NCBI GenBank assembly: GCA_960531495.1
Contig: OY482853.1
Span: forward strand, 4,749,522 to 4,813,521
Reading direction: 5' to 3'
Length of the DNA stretch: 64,000 bases
Source of the DNA: Zeus faber
Taxonomy: Eukaryota; Chordata; Actinopteri; Zeiformes; Zeidae
Every line of letters begins with the position of its first letter. Positions within the stretch are counted from its first letter, which is position 1. The translations under genes and the position numbers were made by a program. This document shows positions 45,550 through 57,260 of the stretch, in pieces. The notes under the pieces are model-generated. The model was not told the origin of the DNA. It worked only from the letters and a program-made list of their open reading frames with translations, and ran no database searches.

Positions 45550-45764
45550 GAGGTGCACCTCCACCTGTAGGCAGCAATGAACGGTCGGCTCTTGAAGTTG
45601 ATGTGTTGGAAGCGGGAAAAATGGGAAAGCGTAATGGGCCACTTTGACAAGGACCGATCGTTGTGGAGTCCACGCCTCCACTGGTCAGAGCTGCTGGAGG
45701 CACAAGGGGGAGCTACACAATATTAATGTCATCGGAGGAGGTTTTAATGTTGTGATCGGTGTAT
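45550..45764 (+). mobile_element. miniature Tc1/mariner derivative (copy 3)
   Basis: The left part CCTGTAGGCAGCAATGAACG, then TTGAAGTTGATGTGTTGGAA and the transposase start ATGGGAAAGCGTAA, is fused after CTTTGACAAGGACCG to the 3' end with TGGAGTCCACGCCTCCACTG, ACACAATATTAATG and the terminus GTTGTGATCGGTGTATA. About 215 bp remain of an element normally well over 1 kb. The far left inverted repeat is lost or decayed. Confidence 0.78.
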
Positions 45765-46338
45765 AGTGACCGTGTAGATGTGGAGGTGTTATTCTCCTCA
45801 TAGGGGGCGCTGTGCACAAACCACCGGGGGAAACAGGAAGAACTGCTGTAAACATTACAAAGAAGTCCTGAGGGAAGGATGTGAATACCGAGAAAAGAGC
45901 AGTATTAAATTAAATTAATACAGCAAGTGTTAAATGTATGTATATTTGTGGTATCAGTGTGTGCAGAGAAGTGCCAGTATTAAAATAGTCCAAATCTTTG
46001 GACAGAGGCGGCGCTATCTCCTTCCATGAATTCCACGTCGTCCGGTTATTTTTGGGGTCAGGCACGGACGGATCGTACAGATCGCCTGAAGGGCCACGGC
46101 GCCGAGTTCCAGAGATTTCACGCTGAAGCAGATTTCAAAAAGCTCCAGGGTTTCCGTATGCCCACTTAAAATGCACAAGGATACGGAACAATATATCTCT
46201 ATGAGAGAAATTTTGACTTTAAGGATTTTGTTTCGCCAAAAATCCAGCTGGGGTAACTGAAATAAAATATGTTTTCCAGGGGAAGGGTTCACCCACATCC
46301 ATAAAATTCACCCTGAGCAGTGTGAATGGAGCGCTGCC

Positions 46339-46370
<32 letters not shown>

Positions 46371-46689
46371 TCCACTGGTGTTGGGTTATTCACGTACGAT
46401 CCGATGCTTTTGAACGGCTCTTTTGCTGGAACGAAGGGAACACAGTCTCGCCGGGTGATGAGCCGTTCTTTTTTTTTTGCCAAGTTTTACAGTTTCCTGT
46501 GGTGTTGTTTGCTTAAGTTGCCGTCTCCTGTCACCGGGAAATGCTTCCCTCCAGGGAAGAGAAAGAGACATGGGAGACTGTGTGGAACGTGAAACGAGAC
46601 CTGTAAGACGTTTTTAAAATAACATATAAATAAGTAAATATTAACAGTAACACGACACCCACTACAATAGACAAGACTACACCACTGGG
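45765..46689. other. anonymous sequence
   Basis: (AC)n lies at 46342-46370 and a T10 run near 46470. No gene was recognised. Confidence 0.45.
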
Positions 46690-47152
46690 TGTAGAGCAGA
46701 GGTAGAGTAGAGGTAGAGTAGAGGAAGAGAAGAGTACAAGTAGAGGAGAGGTGGAGTAGAGGGAGGTAGAGTGAGGAATGTAGAATAGAGGTAGGGAGAG
46801 GAAGAGTAGAGGTAGAACTGAGTAGAGGTAGAACTGAGTAGAGGTAGTGGTAGAGTAGAGGGAAGTAGAGTGGGGCAGAGGGAGGGAGGTAGAATAGAGC
46901 TAGAGAGAGGTCAGGTAGTGGTAGAGTACTGGTAGAACAGAGTAGAGGTAGTGGTAGAGTAGAGGTAGAACAGTTTAGAGGTAGAGTAGAGGTAATAGTA
47001 GAGTAGAGGTAGTGGTAGAGTGGGGTGGAGGGAGGGAGGGTAGACATGGTGTGGAGGTATAGTAGAGGTAGAGTAGAGGGACGTGGAGTGGGTAGAAAGA
47101 GACAGTAGAGAGTGGACAGTGTGGGGTTAGAGATAGAGTAGAGGTAGAGTGG
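46690..47152. repeat. GTAGAGGTAGA-type minisatellite, about 460 bp
   Basis: Degenerate units of GTAGAGTAGAGG, GGTAGTGGTAGAGTAG and GGGAGGTAGA. The core AGAGTAGAGGTA is shared with the 16-bp array at 43900-44950. Confidence 0.9.
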
Positions 47153-48423
47153 CCTGAAGCGTGCGGCGGGGAACTGGGAGGTGCGCGCCCCCCGGCAAAG
47201 ATCGGTGTGCAGCGCCGTGGCGACCGCGAAATGACTTCATTTATGCGGCCCGCGCTAAACGACGCACCTGCTGCGTCGGCCATAAAGCAGGCTTTAAAAC
47301 ACGACCCTTTCATTGCGAATTCTGCGCGAGACGCCTTGCAGCAAATGTAATCCCTTGCAGGTGCCGTGTTTTGTTTTCAAGCTGCCACATTTACATCCGC
47401 TGAGGTCGAGCCCCATCATGTAAATGCCGCCCAGCACCGACCCCACGAGGGACTGGAGTGGAATGTTTGTTTCTACTACAAACACGCACATTTTAACGAG
47501 TTTGTTTTGACCCCTGCGCCCCGTGGCTTCCCTGCCGCTCGGCGAGTTTTGTGCGTTTGGGACCTGGGCCCGCGAACAAAAAGACAAAAAAAAGAAATAC
47601 AGGCTGTGCAACAATTATCTTCCTCTGAAAAAATACACTCCAATCAGCAATAAGTGCCACTGAATATGATTCACATTCATCAACATAAAGGAATTGTAAA
47701 AATGGTCCCTCCAAGTAAACACGTCTTTGTCTCTGCCGATGGGCGTGTACTGAACAGTAGGGCCCTGCTATTTGCTGTAACTTCCTTAAATATGTTTTAA
47801 TTTTAATATTCCTCATCAGAGGGAACTGTCATCTTGCACTTGTAGCAGCTAAAATATGTATAACAATAAATTAGAAAGCCTCTCACACCCCAACATTATC
47901 ACCATGTCTTGACTTGATGATTGATTTTATGGAATTAGGGGGAAACATTATCTCTTACAGTAATGGTTATAACTTTATTTGTTGTATCTATTTGTTGTTC
48001 CATTTTATTTATTTATTCACTCTTTATGTATTTAGAAAAATGATGAAGGGATAAATAAAAAGACAGTACTTTCCTCAGGTAAAATCAACACTTAGAATCC
48101 GGTTTGAGTCGAAATAACGTCCTGATCCTATTGCTGAAATTGCTTCATTAGTGCCTCCAACCCACCTGGACCCGGCAACCTTGTAGAACCTGATATTGCC
48201 CTACAACTTAAAATGACATTAGTTTCAAAGCAAACAGCAAAGCTAAAACACGGAGAAGCAGCAATTAGTCATTCCAGATGATCTCACCAACTCCAATTAA
48301 ATCTGAAAACGTTTTTGTGGCAGAATTGCCTGCCACACGCCACCCAAGTTTTCAGGGCCCTGTGACACACAAGTTGAGATGTAGAGAGTGGGCTCTGTGG
48401 AATCAGCACCGCAGCAGATGGAC
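47153..48423. other. anonymous, partly unique-looking sequence
   Basis: No gene was recognised. 47160-47560 is CpG-rich with open frames on both strands but no domains. 48100-48420 is repeat-free. Confidence 0.35.
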
Positions 48424-48600
48424 ACGTGTCATGACAAGGGCTCCTCCCCTGAGTGTGTGTGGGGACGGGGGTTTTACCTCTTACTCGTTAGGCCAACCAA
48501 CGTGCAAACGTTGTACAGTCACTCTGATCCTGGGCCCCAATTACCAAAGACCCGGTAAACAGGTGTCGCTGCTCAAACCACACCGTCCCCACACCACAGT
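48424..48600 (-). repeat. dispersed repeat family B, single arm (copy 3)
   Basis: In minus sense it matches the family B arm: GGGGACGGTGTGGTTTGAGC, CACCTGTTTACCGGG, AACCCCCGTCCCCACACACT, and the end AGCCCTTGTCATGACACG. Confidence 0.7.
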
Positions 48601-51600
48601 TTATAATTGCCACTGCCTTTGGTGAAAGATCAGCTTTTGAATTGTACTCATCCCTTTTATTCCTGTAATGTGATTATTTAATTTTTATTTGTATATTTTT
48701 CTGGGCTTTTTTAATTCCAGCTTTTCTGTTCCTGTGTTTGTCAAATGTAAAGGATTTTGAACGGCCCTTGTGTTTGAAATGATCCCTACGGGTATGTACT
48801 TGACTTTCCTCAACCAAATACAATACAATACAAATGAATATTGTCCAATATAAAATATAATAATGACACTTTTAATAGGATTGTGTGCCGCCCACTCAGT
48901 TCCCGGGTGTTAAGCACAGCGTCGTGCAGCAGAGAACCGTGAGGGGGAAACTGGGGGAGCACCAGAACGGCGCTGTGGGGAACACCTCCACATCCAGGCG
49001 GGTAATGGGCAGCAAGGTGTCCTCATTAGCCACTGCTCCACAGCCCATAAGCCCCAGCCGAGCTGAGCGTGCCCAGCATGCTAATGTTGATATATGAGAG
49101 AGCACGGCTGATATATATGTACATGGCTGTACAACAAACTGATAGCAAAATCCCTCAGTTCATGGAGAAATGGATAGATAGCTTTCCTTGATCATAAAGG
49201 TACCCACTGCGAAGAAATAAATTACATTTTAACAAGCCAGAAAAATGTTGTAAATATATAATCGTTTTTCTTTTTTAAATACTGTAGATAAATTGGCCTT
49301 CCTTGATTTGTGGGTATTAGATAATTCAGCACACTTTGAGAAAATATGTTCTTGGCGGTGTAATTTAGGAAAAATAACTCATTATCGGGAGTTAAATAAG
49401 TAACTTTTTAGAGAGAACAAGAGCATTTCGATGCTCTCTGCTCCGTTCCCTGGCGGATTCCTAAGAGTGGAAGACCATCTCTTTCACAAGATTATTTGTT
49501 TTATTCTTTTAAGAAATCTTGTCGGTATTCATTTCTCCGCTCGTTGGCAGTGTCATTTTGCTCAATCCAGCCCTTTTTAATAACAGACATAAACACACAG
49601 ACCGATTCTGTGTGGCGTCAATCCCAACCCACACACATTCCTCCACCACACAGAACAATGACAGATTCTGGGACAAGAGTGTAACAATAAATAATACATA
49701 AATAAAAAAAACATTGGGTTGGAGTAGCCTGTGTGTGAGTGTGAGGCTGGTTCGCACACGCTTGATATCCTGCACTGCTTGTTATGGACATGGCATGATA
49801 TCCACACCACTGGGTTTTTTGTTTTTACAATACCCTCAACTTCTTTAATTTGCACTGGAAACTACATGCACTATCCAGAAAGAACACACACAGAGCAGGT
49901 TTTAAGTGAGATATCGGCACCATGAGCAAACATTGTTTTATGTAATGGGAATTATGTGCAATACAGTTTGTTTAATGGGGAAATATATTACGAAACATAG
50001 CCACTCTCATGAGATGGGAAGCAGGTAATTATAAAAGAAATAAAATTATAAAGAAAATTAAGAAAATTAAGAACACCGTCGGTAGATGATTTCAGCCTCG
50101 AGGCTCGATTTCAATGCTTGATCAGGCTGGAATAAAGAATTCGCCCACGCAGCCACTTTCACAATCCGAGGCTGTGGTGCCAAGACACCCAGTGCTCATT
50201 ATGTCATGGTCTGCAGAGAAGATACCAAAATAGAATTTCAATAAACCCATTATCATGAGAAATTGTCACGGTGAATTCACACATTCCACAGCAAATCGAC
50301 ATTAGATATACAGATTTGATTTGATTGAATCTGCTCTGCCAAATTGCGATGCCGTTTCCAAGAGAGACCATGAGGACAAATGATATATATTCTAAATACT
50401 TGGCGTACGTTTTAGCCGCGCATTACAGTCAGCTTCTAGCGCCATTAAAATGTTTGATGAACTCGTTTAACAAATTGAATCAATACTGATGTAAACCTCT
50501 CGCTGTGGCCAGATGAATAAGACCATTTCTGCCAAGAAGACGAAACACGGAGAGTAGCACATTATGGTATGCTGTGCACCGTATCACCAAACGACCTGCT
50601 TACCTATAGGGCGCATGATCGCTTGGTGCTAAATGGATTTTGAATAGGAAGAGAGCTGGCTGAGAGCCCATTTCATCCTGTAGCACATGGACCCACGGTG
50701 GAGTGTTTCTTTAGTGCGGACGCTTTTGAAGTTTGGCAATTGGTGAAATTGGGGAGAATTTGAGAACAGAAACAAAATTATTCAACTTTTTACAAGAAGA
50801 CGTCTCGATCAGAGGCGAGGTGACGTCTCTTACAACAAAGTTTTCTCACCACCAGGGGGAGCGCTGGTCAACCGTGACATGACGAAAACAAACCAAAAAA
50901 CCACGGCAGACTGCAGGGCGCTTTCACTCTTTTTAAAAGTGGTCCAGTGTTGACTATGCTTTTGGAGCCTTATTTTTATTTTTTTTATTTTGGCCAAGAA
51001 CAAGGTGTCTTTGTTCCAGACTCTTCGGGGTTTTTTTCGCTTGGCGCAGCACATTTTGCACCAGTGCCATCTCACTATGTTCGGAGGAAAGAGTCGGGTG
51101 CAGCGAGATAGAGCAGCGGAGTGAACAGAACATGCTTTGTTGACGAGGAAAAGAGGGAAGGGGCCGGCAAACTGAGAGCCGACAGACAAATCAGATGCTC
51201 AGTTCAGGTAGAAGTCCAATGGAGCCGGGATATTTTAATGCTCAGAGGAACGCCAAACTTGACGCAAATATCGATTATTTCCCCTTTAAGCCACTTATTA
51301 TGCACATGTATCCCAGCAGACACCTGGCTCAAAATAAAACCTTTTCCTTTATTTAAGGTGATGGAGATGTAAAAGAGTGGACGTTTTCACAGCAAACGGG
51401 ACAAAATTTTGCTTATCTCAATAAATCTGCCACTGAGCGCAGACTTCCCTCCGTCCGATCACTCTATGCAAATTGCTTAATCAATGGCCGCCGCGGTGGT
51501 GGCAGGACGCCGGCATCGATCGAAGGAGCCGAAGTTTGTCCCTCCCTCGCAGAAAAAAAACAGCCTCCGTTTGCAACTTTTGCCCGGACGGACGCGGAGG

Positions 51601-52107
51601 GTGAACAGGGGGGGGGGCTCCGGAGACTGATCAACAGCGTTTATCGAGTGCCCGCCGGGCCCCGCGTGGCTCCCTCAAAGCCGACCGCCGGCGGGGAGGT
51701 TCGAGCCCCGCTTACAGGAAGTAGATTTAGTCCGTCTCCATTGTGGTCCACATCGCCGGGCTCAGCACTTCCTCTGGTCTGTGATCAGTGTCATCGTCCT
51801 GACGCCTTATCAGCTGCAGCAGATCCTCGGGCTTATTGATTTATTTACTTATTTCTGCTATCTCCTTATGCTCAAATGTTGCTTTCCCGGCAAAAAAAAA
51901 AAACAACCCCCGGTAAATAAGTAAATACATATACCTAGATCCCTTTTTTTTCCGCCCAACAACTTCGTAGGACAGGATTTAACCGCCAGGTAAAGACTGA
52001 TAACCTCCTGGCTCCGTCACGGGGTGTTATTCAAACTCACGCAGGAAGGAAGGCAGGATGAAAAAGTAAAATCGAAAATAAAATCCTTCCCAGTGTGATG
52101 GAGGTGG

Positions 52108-52108
<1 letters not shown>
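48601..52108. other. long anonymous low-repeat stretch
   Basis: This is the longest stretch here without a clear mobile element. No gene was recognised; frames of 83-119 codons (for example 50830-51189 minus) have no domains. 50090-50560 is AT-rich, repeat-free and rich in TAAT/ATTA words, as many developmental enhancers are. 51480-51740 is CpG-rich with a G10 run at about 51608. Confidence 0.35.

Positions 52109-52159
<51 letters not shown>
52109..52159. repeat. (CTG)17 trinucleotide repeat
   Basis: Seventeen perfect CTG units followed by (TTTG)n. Frames give poly-Ala, poly-Ser or poly-Gln on the minus strand, but the surrounding sequence shows no coding signal. Confidence 0.97.
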
Positions 52160-52162
<3 letters not shown>

Positions 52163-52530
52163 TTTGTTTGTTTGTTTTTTCCCCGAACAGGGAACACGAG
52201 GGGAACATGGAGGAGGGCTCGCAGCTTCCATTTGAAGGATGTGGATTTATTCATCCCTGGATTGTCGGCTGAAATCTCCGCGGATCAGATTGCTCCTTAT
52301 CGGGCGGAGCAGCCCGGGCGGAGCTGCTGGAGGAGGCGCTGCGGGAGGCACGTTAGCCCCATCGTGGCCGCCCCGCGCCGCACACCTCGCTGGGAGCCGG
52401 ATGGTGGTGGTGCTGGTGCTGTGATCTCCCGGGAGCCGCAACGAGGAGCCTCCACCTTCAGAGCAGCACAACCACATTAACCCTTGAAAGTCCAGAAGTT
52501 TCTGTTTTGTCCCGTTGATGATATAAGAAC
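52160..52530. other. CpG-rich anonymous sequence
   Basis: 52280-52450 is CpG-rich. A 106-codon plus frame (52160-52480) has no domain. No promoter element is clear. Confidence 0.35.
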
Positions 52531-53136
52531 TCTGCCTCCCCCTCTTCCTCTGCCCCCCCAATTGCCTCCCCCTCTTGCCCCCCCTCTGCCTCCCCCTCTT
52601 CCTCCCCCTCTGCCTCACACTCCTCCCCCTCTTCCTCCCCCTCTTCCTCCCCCCCTGCCTCCCCCTCTTCCTCCCCCTCTGCCTCCCCCAATTCCTCCCC
52701 CTCCCTCCCTTCTCTCTCTCTGTGCATTGTACTCTCTCTCCCCCGCCCTTGCTCTTTCTCCTTCCCTCTCTCTCTCTTTGTATGTATAGGACAGTATTGT
52801 ATACTCTCTCTCCCCCTCTCTCTCTCCCTCTCTCTCTCTATTTATGAGGCAGTTGTATTCTCTCTTGTATTCTCTCACTCCCTCGCCTCCTCTCTCTCTC
52901 CCCCTTTCCCTCCCTCTCCCTCTCTCTATGGACTGCACAGGACAGCGGTGCCCTCTCTCGCCCACCCCCTCTCGCTCTCTCCCGCTCTCTCTCTCTCTCT
53001 CCATGCATAGGGCAGTGGTATACTCTCACTCCCCCCCCCCCCCCACTCTCTATGCATGGGGCAGAGTCATAGTCTGACTCCCTCTCCCTCCTCCTCTCCC
53101 TCCTCCTCTCCCTCCCTCCCTCTCTCCCTCCCCACA
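52531..53136. repeat. polypyrimidine minisatellite, about 600 bp
   Basis: First CCTCCCCCTCTTCCTCCCC-type units (52531-52710), then (CT)n blocks separated by a recurring word like ATGCATAGGGCAGTGGTATA at about 52721, 52778, 52841, 52926, 53001 and 53050. A C15 run is at about 53030. Long pyrimidine strands like this can form triplex DNA. Confidence 0.9.
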
Positions 53137-55245
53137 CCATTCTGACAGGTAATATACTTTGCCTTCTCCCATTAGCAGATGGCCGCTGGTCATTCTCTCC
53201 CTTCAGGCCTTTGAAGCCCGAGACTAAAATTAAAGATCTGCAGATACCGGGCCCTCCACTCCTCTTCCACCCCTCCACTCCTCCACCCACCCCACAAAAA
53301 GCACTGGGATCCTTCCTTCTCCTCCTCGGCCTTACTCAGCAGTTTAACTCCAGGCCTTTGGACTTGGTGGAAGTTCGTTGGTTCGAACCCCATCCTCGGT
53401 CCAAAGTGTCTGTCCGTCAGTGATTCCGTGGGTACGCAAATGAGCTGTTTGCCGCGTCTGCGTTTTTTGCACCTGCGTTGCGCATGTGGCACCCGTGCGC
53501 AAATTAAACCGAGAAATAGTTCACAGGCCGGCTGTGAAGGGGCTTTGGTTTGAGTTACGAGGTTCCGCGCGGCGCTGGCAAACCGTCCCGTCGGCAGAGC
53601 GAGCGGCTTGATGCGCCGATGACTCCACCGGTTTATGTTCTTTGAATTAGCGGCTCGACTGAGGGAAGAATTTTATAGGAGCGGCTTCGCTTCTGATTCC
53701 TGTGTCGGGTTCCACTGCGGCAGCGGGAGACATTTTGAGGCCAAACGAGGCCACTTAGCAAATGCCATCAAATCCTGGAATTCTGATCTTTGTCGGACAT
53801 TTTAGTCAGCGAGACTGTATCGGTGTATAAATGGTATATTGTTGTGTAAAACTGGGATTATGAGTTCTTCTGTATCTGGTGATGACAGTTCCAAGTAAAG
53901 CAGAAAAGTAAAGCAGTAAAGAAGTGTGATGTGAAAAAAATGAGTCAATTATTTGCGCTCCCGGTGACAGGAAGGTGTTGCGTTGTTGTTTTGCATATAA
54001 CTCTGACCTGCTGACAGTTTAAAATGGGTGTTGTCACAGTTCTGTTCTGTCTGAATATCGAGACTCAGGTAACTCACTCGACGGCTTCGTCTTGATGTCC
54101 ACGGGTGCAACATGCTGGATCTGAGAAGCCCCCAGAGATCGTCTCGAGAGACGTCAGCCGACGCTGCTGTTTCACTTAGGGGACGACGTGTTCGCCTTTC
54201 GCTGCATGGTGGCGAGTAAAAATAAAAAAATATAAAAATGTTTAGCCGCTTAATCCATTCATTGCAAATGTCCTTCCGCCAAAGTACACAAATCCTAAAA
54301 CCAAGCAGCGTGTAAAAAATAATGTATTTTTGTCACATTTTGAGATGTATTGAGCTATAGGAAAGAATACAACGGTGATGTAAAACATACATTAAATACA
54401 TTTTAAAATGCCAACTGCATCTTGCTTATGCTGTTCGGGAATCGGAGGCGGAGATCATTTATTTCATTTTTTTCTTATGCATCATGAAAAGTATTTGCAG
54501 AGCAACCCACACTTTTTTCTCTTTTTTTTTTTCCTTTGTGCCCATTAACTTCTATTTATATTTCATGATTTATTTACCAGCAGCTTGACATATTAGCATA
54601 AATGTATCAGCCAGGAGCGACACAAAAGGCCACTCTTGGTTTCACACTTGGTTTCACATGTGAGGAACGCTAAAATGAGTTGGCACCAGAAATAGCAGCA
54701 GAGCTTGAAAACAAACTTTTAGAAACACTGTCTCTCTGCCAAGCTCCAGAATTTAGAGGGGAAAAAAAGATCTCACAGGACGTCTTAAGAGACGCCTCCA
54801 CGTTTCCCCTTCAATGCACCTTGAATCCAGATGGCGTCTACATGTATATGATTCATGGCGACGAGATTTACAACCAACATTAAAACATTAAACATAAACA
54901 TTAAAAACCCATCTCCATTTGAAAAGTGAATGGTGTTGCACTTTGTGTCATGTGATGATAACCACTTATCCTCTCAATGTGACTTCCAGCGTCTGGTCAC
55001 AGCAAAAGTGGCGTTGAACTTGAAGCAGCCAGAGTGGACTCCCTCTGAAGCCCCCAAATTAGACCAGAGGCCTGATGTATAGTGTGAAATGGAGCTTTAG
55101 GGAAAGTTCATGAAGGAAGACCACTTGTCATCTTTGTCACTGATTGTGGAAGCTGTGAATCATCACCAGTTACTTCACCCAACCAACCAGAGTCTACCAC
55201 GCCCTCAGAGATCCAATCATGTTGCTGATTCCATGTTATGTCACC
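53137..55245. other. anonymous, partly unique-looking sequence
   Basis: A tRNA-like word GGTTCGAACCCC at about 53379-53390 lacks a supporting A box. 54560-54890 is repeat-free and includes a 67-codon frame (54680-54883) without a domain. No gene was recognised. Confidence 0.35.
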
Positions 55246-55619
55246 CCATCTCCACCAGTATCAGGTCCCATATCCTCCAGAATCAGGCATCATCTCCACC
55301 AGCATCAGGTCCCATCTCCACCAGAGTCAGGTCCCATCTCCACCAGTATCAGGTCCCATCTCCACCAGAGTCAGGTCCCGTCTCCACCAGCATCAGGTCC
55401 CGTCTCCACCAGCATCAGGTCCCGTCTCCACCAGTATCAGGTCCCATATCCTCCAGAATCAGGTCCCATCTCCACCAGAGTCAGGTCCCATCTCCACCAG
55501 TATCAGGCCCCATCTCCACCAGCATCAGGTCCCATCTCCACCAGAGTCAGGTCCCATCTCCACCAGCATCAGGTCCCATCTCCACCAGTATCAGGTCCCG
55601 TCTCCACCAGATTCAGGTG
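55246..55619. repeat. 22-bp minisatellite, 17 units
   Basis: The unit CATCTCCACCAGTATCAGGTCC has variants at TAT/CAT/AGT. The 374 bases divide exactly into 17 units. All three plus frames stay open (HLHQYQ, SPPVSG and ISTSIR patterns), giving frames up to 178 codons that are repeat read-through. Confidence 0.96.
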
Positions 55620-56106
55620 CTGCCCAGTTCTGAAGAGGACATCTAGAAGCTCCAGTTCTCCATCACCACAAACATCCAGGTGTGGGTGAGAACTATGACT
55701 ATTCTTTATTAAATGCTACTTTCATTTCGTCTCGTTGCTCCTGATTGAAATGTCTGGCAACAAGGACACGCCGGGAATCAGTCGTCTCGCCTGCCTTGTG
55801 TGAATCTCCAGAAGGAAACAAAGCGTAGTCCCCGATGAGCAGCTTGGCGCCTTGCACGGCTGCCTCCGCCATCGCTGCGAGAGTGGGTGAATGCGAGGCA
55901 AAAACTGCGAAGCACCTTTGTGTCCTCTGGACTAGAAAGGGCTCTAAATGAAATGCTTTTTTTTTTTTTTTTTTTTACTTGTGCTGTCAGCATACTTGAC
56001 ATACAACACAGAGTATTTGTTCCATTGCCTCCAGGACAGAGTTGGTCTGCAAGTGGAGTTCAGCTTCTCAACCTGCAATACCACTTTTTATTGAAACTTT
56101 AATCAT
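55620..56106. other. anonymous sequence
   Basis: A T19 run is at 55958-55976. No gene was recognised. Confidence 0.45.
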
Positions 56107-56552
56107 CACGGCACGGTGGCACGGTGGCGCAGTGCATTGCACTGCTGCCTCACAGCAAGAAGGTCCTGGGTTCGATTCCCGCCTGGGGCGCTGTTGGCAC
56201 CGTGCTCCGGCGGGTTATCTTCCAAAAAACAGGAGCTTTTCTGTGTGGAGTTTGCATGTTCTCCCCGTGTTCACATGGGGTTTCCTCCACCTCACGTCAG
56301 TAAGGACCCCCACCAAAAACATGCACCCATCATCGTCTGACCAGCGATGGACACTTATCACCTGGTCCCCGGGCGCGTCCACGTACGCTGCCCACTGCTC
56401 CTGGCTGTGCCCCCGGAGGAAGGACAAGCCAGGATGGGTCAAAAGCAGAGGAGCCATTTCACCGGCCACCATCAAGCATGTGCATGTGTGTGTGTGTGCA
56501 AGCATGTGTTGTGGAGTGTCGTGTGATGATTAAAGACTGTTTCTTCTTCTTT
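56107..56552 (+). mobile_element. tRNA-derived SINE (family S1), most complete copy
   Basis: The head GCACGGTGGCGCAGTGCATT (A-box side), then GCTGCCTCACAGCAAGAAGG and the B box GGTTCGATTCC (about 56169-56179). The body has GTGTGGAGTTTGCATGTTCT, CACGTCAGTAAGGACCCCCA, TGGACACTTATCACCTGGTC and CCACTGCTCCTGGCTGTGCC. The 3' end has TGTGATGATTAAAGACTG and a TTCTTCTTCTTTTC tail. It serves as the reference for the three minus-strand copies. Confidence 0.8.
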
Positions 56553-56823
56553 TCTTTAATCAAGATGCTGCAATAACTCTGTCCTGTGGACGACCTGTGG
56601 GATGACCCGAGCACTGCTTTTTGTTCCACAGAACCACCACCAATCCCGCTCTTTGGAGAACCATCTTCTTATGTATTGGTCTATAAACAGCTAATCATCA
56701 TTACTACTCCAAGATGGAGAATGGGCACGGGTGAGACCAATAAACACAGAAACCAACAACACGTACGTGGAAAAACATAAACACAGAAACGTCAGATGAC
56801 AACATGTATTGACAAAACAGAAT
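56553..56823. other. anonymous sequence
   Basis: No gene was recognised. Confidence 0.4.
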
Positions 56824-57260
56824 TAAGAACAGGAAAGCACAAGAAAAATGTCCATTGGAAAATTGTCCAAAATGTGTCCACCGGTGAGCGCACGGGACTT
56901 GTCCCAATTTGTTCTGGTGTATGAGGGCGGAATTATATCGCAGCGCCCTGAGCGTCCTAACCCTGAGTCCCGCAGCCGTGCAGACACCCCGCGACCGCAG
57001 GAAAGCCACGAGCACCCCGCCCTGCGGCCACAGAAGACCCCCCCCCGGCCCCCGGAGAAGCCGGGCGCCCGTGGAGCAACACCCAAGGCCGGCCCCGAGG
57101 AGCATTCACCAGTCCCAGAGAGCGCGAGGAGATCCTGCACCCCGCGAGGCGCACGCCTACCACCCACCCCCCGCAGGCGCAGAACCTGGGCCACGGGCGC
57201 CAGGCACGGACCACCAGCCCGGAGCTGGGTCCGGCTTTGACAGACTGACACCCACCGAAG
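56824..57260. repeat. GC-rich, probably repeat-derived segment
   Basis: Proline/arginine-rich frames are open on both strands (56848-57240 plus, 56823-57251 minus). The C-rich text with CCACCAGCCCGGAGCTGGGT resembles GC-rich leaders found in many copies in fish genomes. I cannot name the family, and no domain is present. Confidence 0.35.

Noticed and set aside
52109..52159. (CTG)17 as a polyglutamine or polyalanine exon
   Set aside because: Flanking sequence gives no domain, and frames end quickly outside the repeat.
53379..53390. B-box-like GGTTCGAACCCC as a SINE or tRNA
   Set aside because: No A box at the expected distance and no body or tail sequence of the SINE families seen here.
55246..55619. 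Regular 22-bp direct repeats as a possible CRISPR array
   Set aside because: Units are directly adjacent with no spacers, and the window is clearly from a fish.
55110..55689. Three overlapping frames of 131-178 codons
   Set aside because: All come from the 22-bp minisatellite, which lacks stops in every plus frame.
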